From the NCBI GenBank assembly GCA_947585745.1, contig CANPXF010000007.1, positions 1 to 64,000 on the forward strand: a DNA stretch of 64,000 nucleotides. Direction: 5' to 3'. The notes beneath the pieces are model-generated. The model had not been told where the DNA came from. It searched no databases and saw only the letters and a list, made by a program, of their open reading frames with translations. Made by a program: the position numbers and the translations under genes. Source of the DNA: an uncultured Clostridia bacterium. GTDB lineage: Bacteria; Bacillota; Clostridia; Oscillospirales; Acutalibacteraceae. Of this stretch, positions 42,634 through 49,478 are shown piece after piece (within the stretch, counting starts at the first letter, position 1; each line of letters begins with the position of its first letter).

Positions 42634-42661
42634 GAAAATTATGTCGTTTAATGTTATATAA

Positions 42662-43921
42662 TTATTTTATTTTCGGGCGGATTTCGCTCGCAAGATACAA
42701 AGACCCCGCAATAACTATAAGGCTGTCGTTTTTAACCGCTCTATCACTTGCGTATTTAAGCGCAAAATTAACATCATTAAACGCCTTAACCTCTTTAAAA
42801 TACGGTACGCATCTTTTGGCGAGCTCCTCCGAATTAAGCGACCGCGGATTGTTAACGGGAACAGTATATACCGCATCAAATATGCCCTCAAGAATTTTTA
42901 TGGAGCTTTTGCTGTCCTTATCCGAAAGCATTCCGAGAATTAAGACCGCGCTTTTCTTCGGGTTGAATTTTTCAACCGCGCGTTTTAACGCTGATATTCC
43001 GTCGGGATTATGCGCACCGTCAAGAATAATCATCGGATTTTCGGATAAAAGCTCAAACCTCGCGGGATTTACCGCGTTTTTAAATCCGTCACGAATATTT
43101 TTATCGGTAATATTAAAATATTTCTTTACAACCTCAACCGTACTAAGCGCCGTCCTTGCGTTTTCAAGCTGGTGTTCTCCGACAAAAGGCAAACTGACTT
43201 CAAAACCGTTGTAAACAAACTTCGTTTCGGTAATACTTTCCTCAATAATTTTAAGCTCGGTATTTTCGCTTTTTATAAGCTCAACATTCTTTTCACGGCA
43301 GTTTTTTTCAATGAGCATCATCACTTCCTCACGCTGTTTGGAAGCTGTCGCAATAGAACCGCTCTTTATAATACCGCATTTTTGCAGGGTTATCTCCTCG
43401 ATTGTATCGCCTAAGACGGCGGTATGGTCAAGACCGATTTTTGTAATAACCGAGCAAAGAGGAGGCTTTATAACATTTGTGCAGTCGAGCAGTCCGCCCA
43501 TTCCCGTTTCAAGAATCACAACGTCACAACAGGCGTTTTTATGAATATAAAACTCTAAAGCCATAACGTACTCAAATTCTGTTATAATACAGCCCTCGTC
43601 ACGGAGTTTTTCAACTATCGGAAAAGTTTTTTCAACAGCGTCGTCTAAAATTTTCTGCGATACCATCTCTCCGTTTATCTGAATACGCTCCCGAAAATCA
43701 ACAATATACGGTGAAATAAAAAGTCCCGTCTTATATCCCGCACTGCATAAAACCGAACTTAAAAGCGCGCAGACAGAGCCCTTTCCGTTGGTCCCCGCAA
43801 CGTGAATAAATTTCAGACTGTCCTGCGGGTTGCCCAATATATCCAAAAATTTTTTTATTCTGTCAAGTCCCGGACGGGAACCGAATTTATCAAGCGAATG
43901 AATTTTTTCTAAAGCTGTCAT
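42662..43921 (-). CDS. folC: Folylpolyglutamate/dihydrofolate synthase
   Basis: A 419-residue Mur-ligase-type enzyme adding glutamate to folates. The ATP loop is VAGTNGKGSVCALLSS near residue 40, with the family segment TGLFISPYIVDFRERI, GLDHTAVLGDTIEEI and ILDGAHNPDGI. The start overlaps the rsmI stop by 4 bases. The unusual neighbour is the spoIIA operon downstream. Confidence 0.95.
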   Translation of the reverse strand: MTALEKIHSLDKFGSRPGLDRIKKFLDILGNPQDSLKFIHVAGTNGKGSVCALLSSVLCSAGYKTGLFISPYIVDFRERIQINGEMVSQKILDDAVEKTFPIVEKLRDEGCIITEFEYVMALEFYIHKNACCDVVILETGMGGLLDCTNVIKPPLCSVITKIGLDHTAVLGDTIEEITLQKCGIIKSGSIATASKQREEVMMLIEKNCREKNVELIKSENTELKIIEESITETKFVYNGFEVSLPFVGEHQLENARTALSTVEVVKKYFNITDKNIRDGFKNAVNPARFELLSENPMIILDGAHNPDGISALKRAVEKFNPKKSAVLILGMLSDKDSKSSIKILEGIFDAVYTVPVNNPRSLNSEELAKRCVPYFKEVKAFNDVNFALKYASDRAVKNDSLIVIAGSLYLASEIRPKIK

Positions 43922-44739
43922 ACAAGCTCCTTGTAAATTTCATTTTTCTTAAAACCGGTTTGAGAGGCAATCTCTTTAGACGCGTCGCTCAACCTTGAGC
44001 CGTTTTCAACAAGCCTTTTTGCAAGCATAACAGCCTGCTCCAAGGTGTATTCCTCATTTTCCTCGTCCTTTTTTCCTTCTAAAATCAGAACAATCTCGCC
44101 CTTCATTTTTCCGTCGGAGAGCTGTTCGGACGCAAATTTTGTAGTCGTGCGTATAGTTTCCTCGTGGATTTTAGTAATCTCACGGACTATCGTAAGTTTT
44201 CTCTCGCCGAAGAAAGAGTACAGGTCTTTCAGCGTACCCGAAAGCTTATGGGGCGCCTCGTAAAAAATCATCGTGCGTTTTTCATTTTTAAGGCTCTCAA
44301 GGTGTTCCTTACGGCTTTTTTTATTAACGCTTAAAAAACCCTCAAAGCAAAATCTTCCCGTATCAAGTCCGCTCACGGCAAGCGCGGAAACTACGGCGCT
44401 CGGTCCAGGAACCACAACGGTTTTTATGCCTTTTTCATCGCAAAGCTTAATCAAATCTTCCCCGGGGTCGGAAATACAAGGCATACCCGCGTCGGTAACA
44501 ATTGCGCAGTCCTCCCCCGATAAAATACGCGCGCAGATTATCTCTCCGCGTTCACGCTTATTATGCTCGTAATAGCTCACCATAGGCTTTTTAATATTAA
44601 AATGATTAAGAAGCTTCAGGGTAACTCTTGTATCCTCAGCGGCGATAAAATCGACAGACGAGAGAGTTTCTACCGCTCTGGGCGACATATCGGAAAGGTT
44701 TCCTATAGGCGTGCCAACCACATACAAAGTATTACTCAT
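43918..44739 (-). CDS. rsmI: 16S rRNA (cytidine1402-2'-O)-methyltransferase RsmI
   Basis: A 273-residue tetrapyrrole-methylase-fold enzyme. Signatures are VVGTPIGNLSDMSPRAVE, AEDTRVTLKLL, TDAGMPCISDPG and VPGPSAVVSALAVSG. Two adjacent ATGs occur; the second (44739) has the better 6-base spacing to AAGGAGG. It follows the tRNA methyltransferase-like gene with an 8-base overlap, as in yabB-yabC regions of Firmicutes. Confidence 0.96.
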   Translation of the reverse strand: MSNTLYVVGTPIGNLSDMSPRAVETLSSVDFIAAEDTRVTLKLLNHFNIKKPMVSYYEHNKRERGEIICARILSGEDCAIVTDAGMPCISDPGEDLIKLCDEKGIKTVVVPGPSAVVSALAVSGLDTGRFCFEGFLSVNKKSRKEHLESLKNEKRTMIFYEAPHKLSGTLKDLYSFFGERKLTIVREITKIHEETIRTTTKFASEQLSDGKMKGEIVLILEGKKDEENEEYTLEQAVMLAKRLVENGSRLSDASKEIASQTGFKKNEIYKELV

Positions 44740-45472
44740 CATAACCCTCCTTGTAGCTTGCGTAAATTTCTCTCATTTCTTCGGAAAGCGAGCCGTTTTC
44801 TTCAATAAAAAGCGTCGGCTCAACAACCAAGCTCCCGCTTTTTGAAGAACGCCTGCCCTCTGCCAAAAACAGCTTCGGCTTTTTATCCCTGCGTTGCTGA
44901 ACAAATCTCAGACGTTTAGGCTCCAGAGAATTTTTCCTCATCGCTTCCAAAACGTCAGTCAGACGTTCGGGGCGCTGGCACACACAAAATCTTCCGCCGA
45001 ACTGCAAAAGATTTTTTGCGGTTTCCGCAATATCATTAAGCGTACATTCCTGCTCGTGGCGCGCTAAGAGTTTTTCATTATCGGGGTTTTTAATACCGCT
45101 TCCTGAAAGCTTATAAGGCGGGTTACAGCAGACAAGGTCAAAATATCCGAACTTGAGAACGTTTTTAAGCTCTTTTAAATCCCCGTTAACTATATTTATA
45201 TTTGAAAGGGCGTTATGCTTTACGGAGCGGGAAAACATATCACAAGCCTCTTTCTGAATTTCCACTGCGCTTATTTGAAGCGAATTGTCATTCCTGCTCC
45301 ACAAAAGCGGAATTGTTCCACAGCCCGTACCGAGGTCAACCGACCTGGAATTTCGCTTAGGCTGTGAAAAATCGGCGAGAAGAATTGTATCCGTGGAGAA
45401 ATGAAAAAAATCGTTTACAATAATCTCCATACCGTTTCCGAGCGGTTCAAAATGTTCTCCTTTTTTCAGCAC
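44732..45472 (-). CDS. tRNA1(Val) (adenine37-N6)-methyltransferase-like protein
   Basis: A 246-residue SAM-dependent methyltransferase of the TrmN6/YabB group. The SAM site is VDLGTGCGTIPLLW near residue 46 and the N6-adenine motif is CCNPPYKLSGSG near residue 128. It opens with GTG, with GGGAG 8 bases upstream. Position before rsmI agrees with YabB. Whether it acts on tRNA or another target is not settled by sequence. Confidence 0.88.
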   Translation of the reverse strand: MLKKGEHFEPLGNGMEIIVNDFFHFSTDTILLADFSQPKRNSRSVDLGTGCGTIPLLWSRNDNSLQISAVEIQKEACDMFSRSVKHNALSNINIVNGDLKELKNVLKFGYFDLVCCNPPYKLSGSGIKNPDNEKLLARHEQECTLNDIAETAKNLLQFGGRFCVCQRPERLTDVLEAMRKNSLEPKRLRFVQQRRDKKPKLFLAEGRRSSKSGSLVVEPTLFIEENGSLSEEMREIYASYKEGYDE

Positions 45473-45517
45473 TGCTCTCGCTCCCTTCCTATAAGACCAA
45501 TTATAACATCATAAACA

Positions 45518-45543
45518 AAAAACGACAAGGTAAAGCCTTGCCG
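45518..45543 (-). terminator. Ferredoxin terminator
   Basis: On the minus strand CGGCAAGG (45536-45543) pairs with CCTTGTCG (45523-45530), loop of 5, followed by TTTTTTG. Confidence 0.82.
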
Positions 45544-45566
45544 TTTTTCAATTAATTAACGATTTA

Positions 45567-45737
45567 TTATGCTTCAGAAGGAGCGCCTACAGGGCAGGTA
45601 TCAGCGCAAGACGCGCAATCTATGCAAGAATCAGCGTCAATAACATATACTCCGTCGCCCTCTGTAATTGCGTTAACAGGACACTCGTCTGCGCAAGCAC
45701 CGCACATAATGCAATCTTCAGAAATCTTGTATGCCAT
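45567..45737 (-). CDS. 2[4Fe-4S] ferredoxin
   Basis: A 56-residue protein with two classic clusters: [12 protein letters not shown] and [12 protein letters not shown]. This is a clostridial-type low-potential electron carrier. It reads [13 protein letters not shown] at the start, with AAGGAGG upstream. It is monocistronic, with its own promoter and terminator, which fits high expression in an anaerobe. Confidence 0.96.
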   Translation of the reverse strand: MAYKISEDCIMCGACADECPVNAITEGDGVYVIDADSCIDCASCADTCPVGAPSEA

Positions 45738-45765
45738 AATTCATCCTCCTTAAATTATTAACTAC

Positions 45766-45793
45766 ATTTTATCACACATTTCACAAAATGCAA
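45766..45793 (-). promoter_or_regulatory. Ferredoxin promoter
   Basis: On the minus strand TTGCAT (45788-45793) and TAAAAT (45766-45771) with a 16-base spacer. Confidence 0.6.
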
Positions 45794-45897
45794 TAGGTTA
45801 GCGTTATCTAATTTGTGATTTTACACAACTTTCGTGAGTTTACACTAATTTGGACTTTAAAATATGTAAATAATAAACGAAATATACAATTGAAAAA

Positions 45898-46767
45898 TTA
45901 TTCTTCCAGATGTTTAAGCTCTTCCATTTCCTTTTTATTCATCTTTATGTATCCGTCCTTTAAAAGCTTTACTTCCTTTACGTTAAAGGTCGCGGGAGCC
46001 GCGTCCTCTGGCGACGAGTCGAGCTTTACTTTTAAAGTTCCCGAAATAAGATTGTTGTCTGTCACAAGCCCCTTGCCGTCGGGAGTTTTTACTATCGCTC
46101 CCACCTTAGGGGTATGTTTAAGCAAATCCGAATATGCCTCTTGTTCATATTTTAAGCAACACATAAGCCTTCCGCACGTTCCCGAAATTTTAACGGGAGA
46201 AAGCGACAGTCCCTGCTCTTTAGCCATTTTTATTGAAACGGGCTGGAAATCACCCATATAGCTGTGACAGCAGAACGGGCGTCCGCATACGCCTAATCCT
46301 CCGAGCATTTTCGCCTCATCGCGCACGCCGATTTGTCTAAGCTCAATACGAGTACGGAAAACCGACGCCAAATCCTTGACCAAATTTCTAAAATCAACAC
46401 GACCGTCGGCGGTAAAATAGAAAAGAATTTTATTGTTATCAAATGTATATTCAACGTCAACAAGATTCATATCGAGGTTATGCTCCGCGATTTTCTTCTC
46501 GCAGACCTTAAACGCCTCTTTCTCACGTTTTTTATTTTCCTCAATGTGAGATAAATCGTTCTCATTGGCTTTTCGGATTAATGGTTTCAGGGGGTGAACA
46601 ATCTCATCGTCGGGGATATTCTTATTCGCCAAAGCGACTTTTCCGCATTCAACACCCCTTGCGGTTTCAACGATTACGGTATCGCCCGTTTTCAATTGTT
46701 CTCCGTTAGGGTCAAAATAGTAAATTTTCCCGACCTCTTTAAATCTTACTCCTATTACCTCTGCCAT
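45898..46767 (-). CDS. ricT: PSP1-domain protein RicT (YaaT)
   Basis: A 289-residue PSP1 protein. The conserved cysteine set GVCGRPFCCHSYM and GTCGRLMCCLKYE holds the Fe-S-type ligands of the RicAFT (Y-complex), which works with RNase Y in mRNA maturation and influences sporulation. I start at the ATG at 46767, with AGGAGG upstream; the frame 24 bases longer is inside holB. The holB-ricT pair is conserved. Confidence 0.93.
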   Translation of the reverse strand: MAEVIGVRFKEVGKIYYFDPNGEQLKTGDTVIVETARGVECGKVALANKNIPDDEIVHPLKPLIRKANENDLSHIEENKKREKEAFKVCEKKIAEHNLDMNLVDVEYTFDNNKILFYFTADGRVDFRNLVKDLASVFRTRIELRQIGVRDEAKMLGGLGVCGRPFCCHSYMGDFQPVSIKMAKEQGLSLSPVKISGTCGRLMCCLKYEQEAYSDLLKHTPKVGAIVKTPDGKGLVTDNNLISGTLKVKLDSSPEDAAPATFNVKEVKLLKDGYIKMNKKEMEELKHLEE

Positions 46768-47621
46768 AGCGCCCTCCTGTATTCCGCGCATAATTTGGTC
46801 GCAACAAGCTTCAAGCCTACATTTTGTGTTATCTCAAGCTGTGCGCACTCGGTTATTTCAATAAGTTCAATATAATTTTTCTTTGTGAGCTTTTTGCATA
46901 ACTGCTCCGCAATTTCAGAGTCAAGCTCCGCTTTTGAGTTTAAATAAACAGCAAGTCCGTCACGGAGCAAAAGAACAAGCAAGTCAAGAACTCCAAGCGC
47001 CTTAGTCCTTTCGTCAAGCTTATAAGTCGCTTTAAGCAAATCCATTTCCGAGCGTGAAACGATGCCGAGCGCAATTTCTCTCGCAATTTCAAGATACTCC
47101 CCGTTAACGCTTAATTCGCTTTCAAGCGTAAATGTCACGGCTCTTGAGCGGATAGTTTCAAGCAGACTCTTGGAGGTTTTGCAGGTCATTATAAACAGTA
47201 CGTCCTGCATAGGCTCTTCGAGCGTTTTCAGAAATACGTTTTGCGAAATAACGGGAAATCTGCGGTCACATTCAGAGAGTATATAGACCTTACATTTTGA
47301 AATATTCGGCTTTATTGACGCGTCGCGGATAATCCATTGAATTTCATTTTTTTTATATATCTCTGTTTTTCCCTCGCCCTTTGAAAAGTGAATATCGCTG
47401 TGCGACCTTGCCTTTGCGAGAACACAATTTCTGCATACTCCGCAGGGCTTTTCTCCGTCACCACTGCACACCGCCCGCATCGCAAGGTGATTTGCAAGCA
47501 AATTTCTTGTATCCTCGTTTCCCCCGTCTATAATAACAGCGTGGGGGATACGATTATGAGCCTCCAGCTCGTTAAGCGACTTTTTTAAATTTTCATTTCC
47601 TTTTAATTCAGGAAAAATCAT
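46755..47621 (-). CDS. holB: DNA polymerase III delta' subunit
   Basis: A 288-residue clamp-loader subunit. A zinc-binding module is seen in CGVCRNCVLAKARSHSD, followed by KNEIQWIIRDASIKP, VYILSECDRRF and the SRC-like NVFLKTLEEP. The P-loop is degenerate, as is normal for delta'. The ATG at 47621 has TGAGG upstream; a TTG 21 bases earlier is possible. It overlaps ricT by 13 bases. tmk, often adjacent, is absent. Confidence 0.9.
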   Translation of the reverse strand: MIFPELKGNENLKKSLNELEAHNRIPHAVIIDGGNEDTRNLLANHLAMRAVCSGDGEKPCGVCRNCVLAKARSHSDIHFSKGEGKTEIYKKNEIQWIIRDASIKPNISKCKVYILSECDRRFPVISQNVFLKTLEEPMQDVLFIMTCKTSKSLLETIRSRAVTFTLESELSVNGEYLEIAREIALGIVSRSEMDLLKATYKLDERTKALGVLDLLVLLLRDGLAVYLNSKAELDSEIAEQLCKKLTKKNYIELIEITECAQLEITQNVGLKLVATKLCAEYRRALWQR

Positions 47622-47691
47622 ATCAAAAGCCTCAACTCTCAAGTTTTCTTTAACATTATAACATATTTCTTTTTAAAATACTATAGTTAGC

Positions 47692-48165
47692 TCAAATTTC
47701 CAAATGATTGACGAGCACGTTTCCTTTTTTATCTATTTCAACCGTGGCGCAGGAAGGGTTGTACTTTCCGCAACTGCCGGGATTAATCATTCTCACACCG
47801 CCCATTCGCACATCGGCAGGATTATGAGTGTGACCGAAAAAGACAATGTCGCAGTTTTCCTGCTCGGCTTTATAAGACAGCGTATCCAAAGTAAATTTAA
47901 CATCGTATAAGTGTCCGTGCGTAATCATAATTTTTTTATCAAGAACATTAATATACTCCGTATCCTTGAGCATACTGCCGAAATCACAGTTACCGCGGAC
48001 GCATATTACCGTTTTATCCGCGCAATTTTGTATGAGGTGCAAAGCCTCTCCTCTTGTACCGTCACCGCAATGGACAATTATATCCGCGTTTCTTCCGTAT
48101 CGCGTTACGGCAGACATCATATCACGCAAATTTCCGTGTGAATCTGAAAGAAGTAAAATTTTCAT
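47692..48165 (-). CDS. YfcE/MJ0936-type metallophosphoesterase
   Basis: A 157-residue calcineurin-like phosphodiesterase. Metal ligands: LLSDSHGN (Asp, His), HCGDGTRG (Asp), RGNCD (Asn), THGH and FFGHTHNP. It belongs to the small YfcE family with activity on phosphodiester model substrates; the cell substrate is unknown. I start at the ATG at 48165 rather than TTG 12 bases earlier. It is divergent from the small-protein cluster. Confidence 0.92.
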   Translation of the reverse strand: MKILLLSDSHGNLRDMMSAVTRYGRNADIIVHCGDGTRGEALHLIQNCADKTVICVRGNCDFGSMLKDTEYINVLDKKIMITHGHLYDVKFTLDTLSYKAEQENCDIVFFGHTHNPADVRMGGVRMINPGSCGKYNPSCATVEIDKKGNVLVNHLEI

Positions 48166-48221
48166 AGCTTCACCCAATCATAATTTAAGTTATAGCGCAT
48201 AGTATATAGCGAGGTGGTTTT

Positions 48222-48452
48222 ATGAATAACAACGAAGTACAAAACTTGATATCAAGTTTTATCAATAAAAACGGCTTTACATCTAAAGAAACGGCCGCAG
48301 ACGGCAATAAGAAAAAGGTCGAGAATATGCTGAAAAATCTCGACGACAAACAAGCTTCACAGCTAAAGGCGATTTTAAATGACCCGAAAAAATCTCAGGA
48401 AATTTTAAATTCGCCCGCCGCTCAATCACTTATTAAGAAGCTGTCGAAATAA
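48222..48452 (+). CDS. Small unknown protein A of a three-gene cluster
   Basis: A 76-residue charged, helical protein (MNNNEVQNLISSFINKNGF, then LDDKQASQLKAILNDPKKSQEILNSP). No signal, membrane segment or known motif. GAGGTGG lies before the ATG. Its stop overlaps the next start (TAATG). The repeated ILNDP/ILNSP pattern resembles the next protein's N-terminus (IMADPQALSQ), so the two may share ancestry. Confidence 0.75.
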   Translation: MNNNEVQNLISSFINKNGFTSKETAADGNKKKVENMLKNLDDKQASQLKAILNDPKKSQEILNSPAAQSLIKKLSK

Positions 48453-48802
48453 TGGATAACATTCAAGATAAAATTGCTGAAATTATGGCAGACCCGCAAG
48501 CGTTAAGCCAGGTTCAAAGCTTGGGCAAAATGCTCGGAATCTCCGGTCAGGAAAGCGCTCCTACCCCTGAACCTCCCAAAAACGAAAATGCGCTTTCCGA
48601 TGAAGCAATCGGAAGTATTGCGAAAATTGTTCCGCTTTTGTCGCAGATAAACCGAGAGGACGACACAACTCGTCTCCTCTCGGCGCTCAGACCTTTTCTC
48701 AGCGAAGAAAAATGCCGTAGACTTGATTCAGCTAAAAAAATGCTCGGGCTGATGAAGCTTCTTCCTGTTCTAAAAAACGAAGGAATACTTAATCTAATTT
48801 AG
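48452..48802 (+). CDS. Small unknown protein B of a three-gene cluster
   Basis: A 116-residue soluble protein. The N-terminal part (MDNIQDKIAEIMADPQALSQ) is followed by a Pro-rich linker and a C-terminal helical region (LLSALRPFLSEEKCRRLDSA, MLGLMKLLPVL). I recognise a pattern seen in unnamed clostridial proteins but no defined domain. It is coupled to gene A and lies 10 bases before gene C. Confidence 0.75.
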   Translation: MDNIQDKIAEIMADPQALSQVQSLGKMLGISGQESAPTPEPPKNENALSDEAIGSIAKIVPLLSQINREDDTTRLLSALRPFLSEEKCRRLDSAKKMLGLMKLLPVLKNEGILNLI

Positions 48803-48812
48803 CAGGTGGAAT

Positions 48813-49166
48813 ATGCCCGATATTGATCCTATTACACGAGAAGCTTTAAAGCGCGCGTCGCAGATGCACAGCCGTACCCAGCGAAATTCACAACCACCGC
48901 CGAAACCGCAACGAAAATCCCCGACACAACAACACGCTTCGGAAGAAACACCAAATCTTCCGACAAATTCAAAAATCGAATCTCCTCCTATTGTCGAGCC
49001 GAAATCAAATTCTGAACACCCGACTGAAGATTCGGGGCTTTCTGACCCCTTAAAGGCTCTTTTTAAGGGTAAGGATGAGAGCATAATTCTGATTCTGATA
49101 TTGTTGCTGATGGACGAAAACGCGGATTCATCACTTCTTTTAGCGCTTATGTACCTATTATTATAA
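48813..49166 (+). CDS. Small unknown protein C with hydrophobic tail
   Basis: A 117-residue protein. Residues 1-85 are basic, Pro- and Gln-rich and probably disordered. The C-terminus is hydrophobic (ESIILILILLLM, then SSLLLALMYLLL), broken by DENADS, so it may dip into or coat a membrane. AGGTGG precedes the ATG. Together with A and B it looks like a small complex, possibly sporulation- or envelope-related (inference only). Confidence 0.7.
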   Translation: MPDIDPITREALKRASQMHSRTQRNSQPPPKPQRKSPTQQHASEETPNLPTNSKIESPPIVEPKSNSEHPTEDSGLSDPLKALFKGKDESIILILILLLMDENADSSLLLALMYLLL

Positions 49167-49200
49167 TTAATATAACATAAAAATTTAATACTTGCAATTT

Positions 49201-49234
49201 TACAGGTCTGTTTTTAGTTTAAAGCCGACCTGTA
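49201..49234 (+). terminator. Possible terminator after the small-protein cluster
   Basis: TACAGGTC (49201-49208) and GACCTGTA (49227-49234) form an 8-bp stem with a large loop; the tail ATTTATT is poor in T. The rest of 49167-49435 is AT-rich with no gene seen. Confidence 0.4.
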
Positions 49235-49426
49235 ATTTATTATAACATCAGGATAAACCTGTGAAACAAAATATTATTTACTAAATAAAAGCAGTATCGT
49301 TTACTCAAAACGCTCAAATACAAATTATCTGTATTTTAAGGTTTACTTCAATGAAAAAAACTCTGAAATTACAAATAATTATTTTAAACCTTATTATTTA
49401 AACTTTTTGATTAATTACAGACATTA

Positions 49427-49459
49427 AAAAAACGTGGGGCAGTTCATATGAACTGCCCC
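49427..49459 (-). terminator. Terminator of the 895-residue secreted-protein gene
   Basis: A perfect 24-base palindrome (49436-49459; arms GGGGCAGTTCAT and ATGAACTGCCCC), followed on the minus strand by ACGTTTTTTT. It lies 19 bases past the stop. Confidence 0.9.
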
Positions 49460-49478
49460 TGTTATTTAAACTGTTATG

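Noticed and set aside
45781..45860. Direct repeats GTGA-TTTTACAC / GTGA-GTTTACAC as an operator upstream of the ferredoxin.
   Set aside because: Too short and AT-rich to separate from chance in this region.
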